In this document: piece by piece, positions 19,862 through 29,143 of the stretch
Layout: every line of letters starts with the position of its first letter
How positions within the stretch are numbered: position 1 is the first letter of the stretch
NCBI RefSeq assembly: GCF_900184795.1
Contig: NZ_FXXN01000027.1
Span: 437,336 to 501,335 of the forward strand
Length of the DNA: 64,000 bases
Direction: 5' to 3'
Source of the DNA: Magnetospirillum sp. 15-1
GTDB lineage: Bacteria > Pseudomonadota > Alphaproteobacteria > Rhodospirillales > Magnetospirillaceae
Notes under the pieces: generated by a model
What the model was told of the DNA's origin: nothing
What the model saw: the letters and a program-made list of their open reading frames with translations, nothing else
Databases searched by the model: none
Translations under genes and position numbers: made by a program

Positions 19862-20998
19862 ATGGGAAAACCCCATCGGATTGCGCTTGCGTTGCAAGGT
19901 GGCGGCGTGCACGGCGCCTTTACCTGGGGCGTGATCGACGCGCTGCTGGACGAAGCGGCGGCCGGCGCCATCGAGTTCGTCGGAATCAGCGGGGCCTCGT
20001 CGGGGGCGCTGACCGCCACCGCCATGACCTATGGCTATCACGAGGGCGCCGCCCAGCCCGGCCCGGCCAACGCGCGGTCCAAGCGCATGGCGGAGGCGGC
20101 GCGGACCAAGGTCCGCGAATTGTGGGAGACGGTGGCCCGTGCCGCCTTCTGGGGCGGCAATCCCTTCGTCGCCGCCATCGGCCTCGCCCAGGGCTGGAAC
20201 ATCGACGATTCCCCCGCCGCCCGCTGGGCCGACGTGGCCGGCGCCAATACCCCGGCCGCCGAATCGGGCCTGGGCACCTATCTTACCGCCGTGCTGCGCG
20301 ACGTGTTGCCCGAGATTCCGGCCATCTTCGCCCTGCCCCAGGAGGGGACCCCCACCCTGATCGTCGCCGCCACCGACATCGGCGAGTGCCGCCGCCAGCT
20401 GTTCATCGACGGCGGAGTGTCGCCCGACGCGGTGCGGGCGTCGACCAACCTGCCCACCTCGCTGCATACCGTCACCATCGGCGACCATCATTACTGGGAT
20501 GGCGGCTACATGGGCAATCCGCCGCTCACGCCGCTGGTGGAGCGCCTGCGCGAGGCCGACGCCGAGGATCTGGTGCTGGTGACGCTGAACCCGCTGCACC
20601 GCGACGGCCCGCCGCCCAAGGGGGCGCGCCAAGTGCTGGACCGTCTGAACGAGGTGGCCTTCAACGCCTCGCTGGTCCACGAGGTCAACGCCATCGAGAC
20701 CATCAACCGGCTGGTGGACGCCGGCATGATCAAGGACCCGCCCCCCGGCCAGCATCCCTATCGCCGGGTCAACCTGCACCGCATCCACGCCGACGAGGAC
20801 ATGGTCAAGCTGGGCGTCTATTCCAAGGACGCGCCGGCCTGGGACTTCCTGGTCTATCTCCGCGACCTGGGGCGCAAGGCCTTCGCCGACAGCTGGTCCA
20901 CCATCAAGCCGGCGCTGGGCAAGCATTCGTCCTGGGACACCAACACGGTGTGCGACCAGATCCTGGCCCGCAAGGCCATCAGCCTGCGGGAGAAATAG
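19862..20998 (+). CDS. patatin-like phospholipase/acyl hydrolase
   Basis: A 378-residue cytoplasmic patatin-fold hydrolase. The oxyanion hole LQGGGVHGAF (residues 11-20), the nucleophile elbow GASSG (Ser46) and the catalytic Asp in DGGYMGNPPLTPL are all present, so it should be active on phospholipids, lipids or polyhydroxyalkanoate. The length is a little above the minimal family because of the C-terminal part (about residues 290-378), which I do not recognise. The start ATG follows GGGAGGAACGCTC. It is divergent from the cNMP-binding gene and ends 49 bases before dprA. Confidence 0.88.
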   Translation: MGKPHRIALALQGGGVHGAFTWGVIDALLDEAAAGAIEFVGISGASSGALTATAMTYGYHEGAAQPGPANARSKRMAEAARTKVRELWETVARAAFWGGNPFVAAIGLAQGWNIDDSPAARWADVAGANTPAAESGLGTYLTAVLRDVLPEIPAIFALPQEGTPTLIVAATDIGECRRQLFIDGGVSPDAVRASTNLPTSLHTVTIGDHHYWDGGYMGNPPLTPLVERLREADAEDLVLVTLNPLHRDGPPPKGARQVLDRLNEVAFNASLVHEVNAIETINRLVDAGMIKDPPPGQHPYRRVNLHRIHADEDMVKLGVYSKDAPAWDFLVYLRDLGRKAFADSWSTIKPALGKHSSWDTNTVCDQILARKAISLREK

Positions 20999-21047
20999 CG
21001 CCTCGCGGCCCTTGACCGATTGCATGCACTCGGTCACCCTGCACGTC

Positions 21048-22175
21048 ATGGACGAGGGCAAGAGGCAACTTTCAGCCGCGGAACGGTTCGACTGGCTGCG
21101 GCTGATCCGCAGCGAGAATGTCGGGCCGCGCACCTTCTCGCGTTTGCTCGACCGCTTCGGCTCGGCGGGAGCCGCCCTGGCAGCGCTGCCCGATCTGGCG
21201 CGCAAGGGTGGGGCGCGGCGGCCCATCCGTATCTGTCCCAAACCCGATGCCGAGCGCGAGATGCAGGCCACCGAACGGCTTGGCGCCCGCCTGCTGGCGG
21301 TTGCCGAGCCGGGCTACCCCGCCTGGCTGGCCGCCCTTGACGATGCGCCGCCGCTGCTCTGCATGCTGGGCAACCCCTCGGTACTGGGCAAGCCGATGAT
21401 CGCCATGGTGGGGGCGCGCAACGCTTCGCTCAACGGCCGCAATTTCGCCCGCCGCATGGCCGCCGATCTGGGCCGCGCCGGCTATGTGGTGACCAGCGGC
21501 ATGGCGCGCGGCATCGATACCGCCGCCCATCAGGGGGCGTTGGCCTCGGGCACCGTGGCGGTGCTGGCCGGCGGCGTCGACGTGGTCTATCCCCCCGAGA
21601 ACGAATCCCTGTGGCGCGAAATCGCCGAGGCCGGCGCCGTGGTTTCCGAGATGCCGGTGGGGACCCAGCCCCAGGCCAGTTATTTTCCCCGGCGCAACCG
21701 CATCATCTCGGGGCTGTCCCTGGGAGTGGTGGTGGTCGAGGCCAATGCCCGTTCGGGCTCGCTGATCACGGCGCGGTTCGCCGCCGATCAGGGGCGGGAC
21801 GTGTTCGCCGTCCCCGGCTCGCCCATGGACCCGCGCGCCGCCGGTCCCAACGATCTGATCCGTAACGGCGCCACGCTCACCGAAAGTGTCACGGATGTGA
21901 CCGACGTGCTGGGCGACCTGCTGCGCCGCCCGCTGGCCGAGGGAAAGCGCGCCGGTTTCCGCGCCCCGGAGGCGGTCGTTCCCGACGAATCCGAACTGGA
22001 TCAGGCCCGGGCCCGAGTGGTCGAGGCATTGGGGCCGGCACCGGTGATGGTTGACGAAATCATCCGCCAATGCCAATTGTCACCCTCCATGGTGTCTTGG
22101 GTCCTGCTGGAAGTCGAACTGGCGGGGCGTCTGGAACGCCATCCCGGCAATCGGGTCTCGCTGCTGGTCGGTTGA
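21048..22175 (+). CDS. dprA: DNA-processing protein DprA
   Basis: A 375-residue DprA (Smf). It has an N-terminal SAM-like region (FDWLRLIRSENVGPRTFSRLLDRFG), the Rossmann-like core (IAMVGARNASLNGRNFARRMAADLGRAG, VTSGMARGIDTAAHQGAL, FPRRNRIISGLSLGVVVVEANARSGSLITARFA) and a C-terminal winged-helix-like domain. DprA loads RecA on incoming single-stranded DNA in natural transformation. ATG at 21048 is chosen because relatives begin a few residues before the SAERFDWLRLIRS motif; the frame is open to a TTG at 21012 and an ATG at 21024, neither with a clear ribosome site. It is 33 bases before topA, a common alphaproteobacterial order. Confidence 0.92.
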   Translation: MDEGKRQLSAAERFDWLRLIRSENVGPRTFSRLLDRFGSAGAALAALPDLARKGGARRPIRICPKPDAEREMQATERLGARLLAVAEPGYPAWLAALDDAPPLLCMLGNPSVLGKPMIAMVGARNASLNGRNFARRMAADLGRAGYVVTSGMARGIDTAAHQGALASGTVAVLAGGVDVVYPPENESLWREIAEAGAVVSEMPVGTQPQASYFPRRNRIISGLSLGVVVVEANARSGSLITARFAADQGRDVFAVPGSPMDPRAAGPNDLIRNGATLTESVTDVTDVLGDLLRRPLAEGKRAGFRAPEAVVPDESELDQARARVVEALGPAPVMVDEIIRQCQLSPSMVSWVLLEVELAGRLERHPGNRVSLLVG

Positions 22176-22208
22176 GATCCCTTGCCCCTCGGATGTGAAC
22201 GGGTGCGG

Positions 22209-24914
22209 ATGAAAGTCGTCGTCGTCGAGTCTCCGGCCAAGGCCAAGACCATCAACAAATATCTGGGCAGCGACTTCCATGTCCTGGCCTCCTACGGCCA
22301 TATCCGCGACCTTCCGCCCAAGGACGGGTCGGTGCGGCCCGACGAGGGCTTCGCCATGGACTGGGAGACGGATGCCAAGTCCGAACGCCAGATCAAGGAG
22401 ATCGTCGCGGCGGTCAAGGGCGCTGACAAACTGTTCCTCGCCACCGACCCGGATCGCGAGGGCGAGGCCATCTCGTGGCATGTCCGCCAGGTGCTGGAGG
22501 AGAGGCGGGCGCTGAAGGGCGTCGAGGTCAAGCGGGTGGTGTTCAACGAGATCACCAAATCGGCCGTGACCGAGGCCATGCGCAATCCCCGCGATATCCA
22601 CCAGGAGCTGGTGGACGCCTATCTGGCGCGGCGCGCCCTGGATTATCTGGTGGGTTTCACCCTGTCGCCGGTGCTGTGGCGCAAGCTGCCGGGCTCGCGC
22701 TCGGCGGGCCGTGTTCAGTCGGTGGCCCTGCGGCTGATCTGCGAGCGCGAATCCGAGATCGAGAGCTTCCGCCCTCGTGAATACTGGACCATCGCCGCCG
22801 ATTTCCTGACGCCGAAGGGGGCTCTGCTGTCGGCGGGGCTGACCCATCTGGGCGGCAAGAAGCTCGACAAGTTCGATCTGTCCTCCGAGGCCCTGGCCCG
22901 CGATGCCGAGAAGAAGGCGGCTTCCGCCCGCTACTCCGTCGCCTCGGTGGAGCGCAAGCGGACCCGGCGCAATCCCTATCCGCCCTTCACCACCTCGACC
23001 CTGCAGCAGGAAGCCAGCCGCAAGCTGTACTTCGCCGCCGCCAGGACCATGCAACTGGCCCAGCGCCTGTACGAGGGCGTCGACATCGGCGGCGAGACGG
23101 TGGGTCTGATCACCTATATGCGAACCGACGGCGTGCAGATGGCCGCCGAGGCCATCGCCGGAGCCCGCGCGGTGATCGCCGAGGATTTCGGCAAGGCCTA
23201 TGTCCCCGAGGCGCCGCGCCTCTACAAGACCAAGGCCAAGAACGCCCAGGAGGCCCACGAGGCCATCCGCCCCACCGATCTGGCGCGCCGTCCCGAGGAC
23301 GTGGCCCGCTATCTCGACAAGGACCAGTTGCGCCTCTACGAGTTGGTCTGGAAGCGCACCCTGGCCAGCCAGATGGCCGCCGCCGAGTTGGATCAGGTGG
23401 GCGTCGACATCGCCGGCGACACCCACGGCATCGTCTTCCGCGCCACCGGTTCGGTGGTGGTATTCGACGGCTTCATGAAGGTCTACCGCGAGGACAAGGA
23501 CGATTCCGACGACGAGGACGCGGAAAAGCTGCTGCCCGACGTGACCGAGAAGGACGCCATGGAGCGCAAGGCCATGCGCACCGAGCAGCACTTCACCCAG
23601 CCGCCGCCCCGCTTCTCGGAAGCCAGTCTGGTCAAGCGCATGGAGGAGCTGGGCATCGGCCGCCCGTCCACCTACGCCTCCATCCTGTCGGTGCTGCAGG
23701 ACCGCAATTACGTCCGCCTCGATCAGCGGCGCTTCATCCCCGAGGATCGCGGCCGTCTGGTCACCGCCTTCCTGGAAAGCTTCTTCGGCCGCTATGTGGA
23801 GTACAACTTCACCGCCGACCTGGAGAATCAACTGGACGACATTTCCGGCGGGCGGATTGACTGGAAGAAGGTGCTGGAGGTCTTCTGGAAGGACTTCTCC
23901 GGCGCCGTGGACGAGACCAAGGACCTGCGCGTCGCCCAGGTGCTCGACGCCCTGGACGAGCTTTTGGGGCCGCACTTCTTCCCCGATAACGGCTCGGGCC
24001 ACGACCCGCGCACCTGCCCCACCTGCAATGCCGGGCGCCTGTCGCTGAAATTGGGCAAGTTCGGCGCCTTCATCGGCTGCTCGGCCTATCCGGAATGCCG
24101 CTTCACCCGGCCGCTGACCACCGGCGGCGAGGGCGAGGAGGAGGTGCGCGAAGGCCCCAAGGAACTGGGCAACGACCCCGAGAGCGGACTGCCGGTCACG
24201 CTCCGCAAGGGACCCTATGGCCATTACGTCCAACTGGGCGACGAATCGACGCTCAAGGCCGAGCCGGCACCCGTTCCGGAAAAGGGCAAGAAGGCCCCCA
24301 AGACCGCGAAAGCGGTCAAGGCCCCCAAGCCCAAGCGGGTCTCGCTCTACAAGGGCCTCGAGCCGGCCGGCGTCACCCTGGACATCGCCTGTCGTCTGCT
24401 GGCCCTGCCGCGCCTGATCGGCAACCATCCCGAGACCGGCAAATCCATCAGCGCCGGCGTGGGGCGCTTCGGCCCCTACGTGGTGCATGACGGCACCTAC
24501 AAGTCGTTGGCCAAGGACGACGACGTGCTGGTCATCGGCATGAACCGCGCCATGGAACTGCTGTCCCAGGCCAAGGGGCGCGGCGGCAACGGCCCGCTCA
24601 AGACGCTCGGCGAGCACGAGGGCAAGCCGGTCACCCTGCACGAGGGACGTTACGGCCCCTATGTGTCGCGGGACGGCGTGCATGCCACCTTGCCCAAGGA
24701 CAGCTCCATCGAGACGGTGACCCTGGAAGCCGCCCTGGCCCTGATCGCCGCCAAGGCGGCCAAGGGGCCGTCCAAGCCCGCCCGGGGGCGCAAGGCCGCT
24801 CCCGCCGCCAAGGCCGATGGCGCTCCCAAGAAGGCCCCGGCCAAGAAAGCCGCCGCCAAGAAATCTCCGGCGAAGAAGGCGACCGCCAAGAAAGCGACTG
24901 CCGCCAAGGCCTGA
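22209..24914 (+). CDS. topA: DNA topoisomerase I TopA
   Basis: A 901-residue type IA topoisomerase that relaxes negative supercoils. In order: TOPRIM domain (VVVESPAKAKTINKYLG and ATDPDREGEAISWH), the archway with the active-site Tyr303 in TYMRTDG, then a four-Cys zinc ribbon (CPTCNAGRLSLKLGKFGAFIGC with CRF), two topoisomerase C-terminal repeats of the type GRFGPYV/GRYGPYV, and a Lys/Ala tail of about 60 residues. That tail resembles histone H1 and probably binds DNA non-specifically. The ATG at 22209 gives the canonical MKVVVVESPAK start. It follows dprA. Confidence 0.97.
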   Translation: MKVVVVESPAKAKTINKYLGSDFHVLASYGHIRDLPPKDGSVRPDEGFAMDWETDAKSERQIKEIVAAVKGADKLFLATDPDREGEAISWHVRQVLEERRALKGVEVKRVVFNEITKSAVTEAMRNPRDIHQELVDAYLARRALDYLVGFTLSPVLWRKLPGSRSAGRVQSVALRLICERESEIESFRPREYWTIAADFLTPKGALLSAGLTHLGGKKLDKFDLSSEALARDAEKKAASARYSVASVERKRTRRNPYPPFTTSTLQQEASRKLYFAAARTMQLAQRLYEGVDIGGETVGLITYMRTDGVQMAAEAIAGARAVIAEDFGKAYVPEAPRLYKTKAKNAQEAHEAIRPTDLARRPEDVARYLDKDQLRLYELVWKRTLASQMAAAELDQVGVDIAGDTHGIVFRATGSVVVFDGFMKVYREDKDDSDDEDAEKLLPDVTEKDAMERKAMRTEQHFTQPPPRFSEASLVKRMEELGIGRPSTYASILSVLQDRNYVRLDQRRFIPEDRGRLVTAFLESFFGRYVEYNFTADLENQLDDISGGRIDWKKVLEVFWKDFSGAVDETKDLRVAQVLDALDELLGPHFFPDNGSGHDPRTCPTCNAGRLSLKLGKFGAFIGCSAYPECRFTRPLTTGGEGEEEVREGPKELGNDPESGLPVTLRKGPYGHYVQLGDESTLKAEPAPVPEKGKKAPKTAKAVKAPKPKRVSLYKGLEPAGVTLDIACRLLALPRLIGNHPETGKSISAGVGRFGPYVVHDGTYKSLAKDDDVLVIGMNRAMELLSQAKGRGGNGPLKTLGEHEGKPVTLHEGRYGPYVSRDGVHATLPKDSSIETVTLEAALALIAAKAAKGPSKPARGRKAAPAAKADGAPKKAPAKKAAAKKSPAKKATAKKATAAKA

Positions 24915-25449
24915 TCCGGAACGCCGCCCCTTCCTCGGCCCCATCGGCCACGGGAGGGGGGGCGGGCCAGGGCGTTTCAAGGTGCCGCGGCCCTAATTTA
25001 TCACCGGCGGATGGAATACATTCGCGTGGGGGCGGGAACGCGGCGTTCCCGGCGGCCGCCAAAAAAATACGGAACCAAACCCTCTGCCCATCTTTCATGG
25101 GTTGATCCCGATTCAATCGTGGATCGGCCGATAACTTGAAGTGTTTCACTGTCGGACGCAGGAATCTGTCCAAACAATTTTAGGCAATATATTCCGGCTT
25201 TATTGTAAAGCTCCGTAATAATCCCCTATTGACGAGGTGGTTAATAAAACCTTTATTCCGGGGCTGCACAGCGCGTTGAAGTGATTGACAAAAATTCGGT
25301 TGCGCCGGGACTGTCAGATGATCTAGACTGATGTTGTTAGGAAGTGTGCTCCCTGCATGCGACCCGCAGCCAGTGGCTTGCCGGTTGCGGGGAATGTAAG
25401 GAAGCCCGGGGCGAGAAACGCACCGGCCTCTCTAGAAAGGAGATATGTT
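24915..25449 (+). other. 535-base flagellin upstream region without a gene
   Basis: The first 150 bases are GC-rich and hold a GGGAACGC/GCGTTCCC palindrome (25034-25050) but no clear terminator for topA. From about 25061 the sequence becomes markedly AT-rich for this genome. It holds GCCGATAA (25127-25134, the exact sigma-28 -10 motif, but without a matching -35), TTAATAAAACCTTTA (25241-25255, one mismatch from the CtrA site TTAAN7TTAA), a TTGACA at 25285 without a good -10, and a sigma-54-like element at 25374-25388. No real protein gene was found on either strand. Confidence 0.6.
25374..25388 (+). promoter_or_regulatory. sigma-54-type promoter of the flagellin gene
   Basis: TGGCTTGCCGGTTGC matches TGGCAC-N5-TTGC at all invariant positions, with GG and GC ten bases apart. 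It lies 62 bases before the flagellin ATG, leaving a leader of about 50 bases. Sigma-54 control of flagellins is known in Caulobacter. Assignment here is by motif and position only. Confidence 0.55.
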
Positions 25450-27030
25450 ATGTCTGACGTCACTCTTACCTCTGCCGTCCGCAGCAATCTGCTGGCTCTG
25501 CAGTCCACCCAAAGCCTCGTGAATCGTACTCAGAGCCGTCTGTCGACCGGTTTGAAGGTCGCCAGCGCCATTGACGATCCGGTGGCTTACTTCCAGTCCA
25601 AGGCCCTGTCCGACCGCGCCAGCGACTTCCAGGGCAAGAAGGACAACATCGACCAGGGCGTGTCCGCTCTGTCCACTGCTCTGCAGGGCATCTCCGGCGT
25701 CTCGACGCTGGTGAAGCAGCTCAAGGGTCTTGCGCTGAACGCGCAGTCCGCCTCGAGCACTCAGATCAGCAGCCTGGTCCAGCAGTTCAACGCGCTGCGC
25801 AGCCAGCTCGACAATCTGGCGACCGATACCCAGTACCAGGGCCAGAATCTGGTCGCGGGCAAGGGGCAGACCCTGACCGTCAGCTTCTCGAACCTGACCG
25901 GTTCCAGCCTTGAGGTCGACTCGGTCGACGTGAAGGTGGGCGCGACCGGCCTGAACATCGCCAAGGCGGTGAGCTCCAACGGCGGCTTCCAGCTGTCGTT
26001 CGACGACGCCACCGGTGCCGATCTGGCCCACGGGACGATCCGCGCCAACTACGCCGGTACCGCCACCGCGCTGACCTCGGGCAACTACACCTTCGGCTAC
26101 GGCTCGGCCACGGTGACCGTCACCGTGTACTCGGCGGGCTATGACAGCACCACCGATTCCCCGGCCTTCACCACCACGTCGACCCTGAGCAACGGCCAGG
26201 AATTCAACATCCGCGTCACCACCGCGGTTCAGACCGATACCTTCAAGGTGTCGGGCGGTCAGATCCAGAACAACAACCACTTCTCCGTGGAATATCTGGC
26301 CAGCAGCGGCGGCGGCGCCTCGGGCTATGTCACCGGTGACGTGCTGTCCCTGGCCATCAACGGCCTGAGCGGCAACACCCTGAACGCCGGTACCTACACC
26401 TTCTCCTACGGCGGTAACACGCTGAGCTTCACCGTGTCGTCGGCCGGCTCGACCACCGGCACCTTCACCGACGCCGACGTCTTCATCAACGGCAGCTTCA
26501 CCCAGTTCGCCACCGCCAACGGCGGTACCGGCCTGACCATCGCCGCCGTCGGCACCGCCGGCATCTCCGGCGACGGCCTGATCGCGGTCGCGGCCACCGG
26601 TGGCCTGTCGTCGACCAGCCTGGGCGCGTTCAAGGGCCAGGCCTACGCCACCGGCTCGGACATCTCCGTCGCCTATAACGGCCACATCGACAAGACGACC
26701 ACGGTGGGTTACGTCAGCGGCCAGTACGTGCTGGACGCCAACCTGTCGGGCATCGTGCAGAACCTGGTCACCAAGCTGGACGCCAACCTGCAGACCCTGC
26801 GGTCGGTGGCTCAGAACCTGGGTACCAACGTCGCCCTGCTCAACACCCGTCTGGACTTCACCAAGAGCTATGTGGATCTGCTCCAGTCCGGTTCGGGCAA
26901 GCTGACCCTGGCCGACCTGAACGAGGAAGGCGCCAACCTGTTGGCCCTGCAGACCCGCCAGCAGCTGGGCATCCAGGCGCTGTCCTTCGCCGGTCAGAAC
27001 GAAAAGTCGATCCTTTCGCTGTTCCGTTAA
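25450..27030 (+). CDS. flagellin, large
   Basis: A 526-residue flagellin. The conserved N-terminal D0/D1 helices (SAVRSNLLALQSTQSLVNRTQSRLSTGLKVASAIDDPVAYFQSKAL) and C-terminal helices (LLNTRLDFTKSYVDLLQSGSGKLTLADLNEEGANLLALQTRQQL, ending SILSLFR) frame a central region of about 300 residues, very rich in Gly, Ser and Thr. That region holds repeated YTFxYGxxT-like strands (near residues 215 and 315), i.e. surface D2/D3 domains and probable O-glycosylation sites. Filament subunits are exported by the flagellar apparatus. A strong AAGGAGATATGTT ribosome site precedes the ATG. Next comes a terminator and then Maf, which suggests the protein is glycosylated. Confidence 0.95.
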   Translation: MSDVTLTSAVRSNLLALQSTQSLVNRTQSRLSTGLKVASAIDDPVAYFQSKALSDRASDFQGKKDNIDQGVSALSTALQGISGVSTLVKQLKGLALNAQSASSTQISSLVQQFNALRSQLDNLATDTQYQGQNLVAGKGQTLTVSFSNLTGSSLEVDSVDVKVGATGLNIAKAVSSNGGFQLSFDDATGADLAHGTIRANYAGTATALTSGNYTFGYGSATVTVTVYSAGYDSTTDSPAFTTTSTLSNGQEFNIRVTTAVQTDTFKVSGGQIQNNNHFSVEYLASSGGGASGYVTGDVLSLAINGLSGNTLNAGTYTFSYGGNTLSFTVSSAGSTTGTFTDADVFINGSFTQFATANGGTGLTIAAVGTAGISGDGLIAVAATGGLSSTSLGAFKGQAYATGSDISVAYNGHIDKTTTVGYVSGQYVLDANLSGIVQNLVTKLDANLQTLRSVAQNLGTNVALLNTRLDFTKSYVDLLQSGSGKLTLADLNEEGANLLALQTRQQLGIQALSFAGQNEKSILSLFR

Positions 27031-27054
27031 GTCGAAATGGCGAGCATTTAGGGG

Positions 27055-27083
27055 AAAGAGGTGGCTTTGCCACCTCTTTTCTC
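27055..27083 (+). terminator. intrinsic terminator of the flagellin gene
   Basis: AAAGAGGTGGC (27055-27065) pairs perfectly with GCCACCTCTTT (27069-27079) around TTT, followed by TCTC. It is 24 bases after the flagellin stop. Confidence 0.85.
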
Positions 27084-27142
27084 ATTTCAGGGCCTCCTTG
27101 AACTCGAGTGTTCCGGTAGGGAGGGATAGGGCAGGAGAGAGA

Positions 27143-29143
27143 ATGACCGCCGACGGTGATATCGATAAGGACCTCGTCGCTCGGAATATCCAGGCGTTTC
27201 GGGACGCGATGCCCGAACTGGCGGCCCTCCTCGAAGCCCACAGGCCGCAAAGCCGATTGGTCCGCAACGCCGCGGGCGACTGGGACGTGGAATTTCGGGG
27301 TGAATTCCTTTACGGACCCGAAGGCCGCAAGCGGGTCGAGCAGCAGGTCGAGGCCGGCGCCATCGCTCCGGAGAAGCGAATCGTGGTGTCGCCGCTGTCC
27401 AGCGCCAATGTCGATCTGGTCACCGAACGCTTTCTCTACCAAACGCTCAAGCGGGCCACCGATGCCGGCATCTCCTTCCTGCGCTACCCGGAAACCCCGG
27501 AGGCCTTTCATCTGGTATCGTTCGGCCTCGGCCTCGGCTACCACCTGCCGGGACTGATGGAGCAGGTCAAGCCGGCCTCCATCATCATCGTCGAGCCCAA
27601 CCTGGATTTCCTCTATCACTCCCTGGCGGTGATGGACTGGCGCCCCTACATGGAGATGCGCGAGCGCAGCCCCTACCGCTGCTTCATCTGTTTCGCCGAT
27701 AATCCGGGGCTGATCGCCAAGCAGGTGCGCTCGCTCATGCGGTCGTCATGTCCGATGACCGTGGACTGGTCGCGGGTGCATCAGGCCTATCCCAGCCCGG
27801 TTCTCGACGCGGCCCTGGGCGAGTTCCGCCGCGACGCCAATCTGATCGGGATCGGCCTCGGCTTCTTCCACGATGAGATGGAGATGACCCGGGCCTCGTA
27901 CATGAACCTCAAGGACGCCGATTACCGGATTCTCAAACGTTCCTCCGATGCCCTGAGGACGCCGGTTTTCGTGGTGGGGTCCGGTCCGTCGCTGGACGAC
28001 GACATCGAGGTGATCAAGGCCAATCAGGACAGGGCGGTGATCATTTCCTGCGGCACCGCGTCGCGGGTGCTGCTGGCCAACGGCATCAAGCCGGACTTTC
28101 AGATGCTCCTGGAGAATGGTGCCGCGCCCTACCGGGCCCTGGCCGCCGTGCACGAGGAGTTCGGCTTCGGTGACGCCACCCTGATTGCCTCCAACACGGT
28201 CGATCCCCGGGTCAAGAAGCTGTTCCAGGACACGGTCTATTATTTCCGGACCGCGCTCAGCTCCTACGCCCTGTTCAGTCCGGGACAGCAGTTCTCGCTG
28301 GAGGATTCCGGGCCGACGGTGACCAATACCGGCGTCGCCGCCGCCCTGGCCATGGGTTTTCGCGAAATGTACCTGTTCGGTGTCGACCTCGGCACCCGCA
28401 GCCTCAAGCGCCATCACTCCAAGCATTCCCTGTATCGCCACGACGACGACGCCAAGGATGGGCAGAAGGGGGCGATGGACTTCACCACCAAGTTCGACCA
28501 GCGCGACATTGGAAATTTCGGCGGCCTGATCCACACCGAAACCATCATGCTGTGGACCCGGGATGCCCTGGCGCGCGCCATCGGCCAGTTCCGCCCGGCG
28601 GTGGAGGCGTTCAACTGCTCGGACGGCCTGTTGATCGAGAATACCCGGCCCATGAACGCGTCGTCGATCCGGCTGAAATCCACGCCGGACGGCAAGATCA
28701 AGGATCTGGCTAAGGTGAGGGGCTCCTTCCCTCCGGGGACCGAGGCGCATTTCAAGGAACGCTGGGAACGCGAGAACTGGCCCGAATACGTCAAGTCGCT
28801 GCTCGACAAGCTGCAGGGCGCGGTGGAGGACCATGCCGGCAACATCAACGATATCATCGTCGAGTTTGCCGACCTGATGATCACCGAATTCCGCGGGCCG
28901 GCCACCGTGGCCCAGTTCTTCGTGCGCGGCACGGTCATGATGGTCGCCATGTGCCTGGACTACTACGCCCGACGGGTTCAGTCCGCCGACAAGACGGCGG
29001 AGTTCTGGACCATCGCCGAGGAGGAGTTCATCGACCTGATGCGGGTCATGACGTTGCAGGTGGAGTGGTTCTTCGAGAATATCGAGGCGTTTGAATCCGA
29101 CGAGGAATTGTTCAAGGACCTGACGGAGTGGCGCTATGAGTGA
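27143..29143 (+). CDS. maf: Maf flagellin glycosyltransferase (DUF115)
   Basis: A 666-residue motility accessory factor. The central MAF_flag10/DUF115 domain (about residues 200-450) holds VFVVGSGPSLDDDIEVIKANQ, IKPDFQMLLENG, TVTNTGVAAALAMGFREMYLFGVDLG and the HTE motif after GNFGGL. The fold is related to sialyltransferases. Maf proteins attach nonulosonic acids (pseudaminic or legionaminic acid) to Ser and Thr of flagellin before export; a Maf next to flagellin has been described in Magnetospirillum. The ATG at 27143 follows CAGGAGAGAGA. Its end overlaps the next gene by eight bases, so the two are probably translated together. Confidence 0.9.
   Translation: MTADGDIDKDLVARNIQAFRDAMPELAALLEAHRPQSRLVRNAAGDWDVEFRGEFLYGPEGRKRVEQQVEAGAIAPEKRIVVSPLSSANVDLVTERFLYQTLKRATDAGISFLRYPETPEAFHLVSFGLGLGYHLPGLMEQVKPASIIIVEPNLDFLYHSLAVMDWRPYMEMRERSPYRCFICFADNPGLIAKQVRSLMRSSCPMTVDWSRVHQAYPSPVLDAALGEFRRDANLIGIGLGFFHDEMEMTRASYMNLKDADYRILKRSSDALRTPVFVVGSGPSLDDDIEVIKANQDRAVIISCGTASRVLLANGIKPDFQMLLENGAAPYRALAAVHEEFGFGDATLIASNTVDPRVKKLFQDTVYYFRTALSSYALFSPGQQFSLEDSGPTVTNTGVAAALAMGFREMYLFGVDLGTRSLKRHHSKHSLYRHDDDAKDGQKGAMDFTTKFDQRDIGNFGGLIHTETIMLWTRDALARAIGQFRPAVEAFNCSDGLLIENTRPMNASSIRLKSTPDGKIKDLAKVRGSFPPGTEAHFKERWERENWPEYVKSLLDKLQGAVEDHAGNINDIIVEFADLMITEFRGPATVAQFFVRGTVMMVAMCLDYYARRVQSADKTAEFWTIAEEEFIDLMRVMTLQVEWFFENIEAFESDEELFKDLTEWRYE

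Noticed and set aside
22080-24980. 966-residue minus-strand ORF opposite topA
   Set aside because: Low-complexity shadow; topA on the plus strand has all expected motifs.
25127-25134. Definite sigma-28 promoter at GCCGATAA upstream of flagellin
   Set aside because: The -10 is perfect but no TAAA-like -35 is at the right distance, and it lies over 300 bases from the start codon; kept only as a possible signal.
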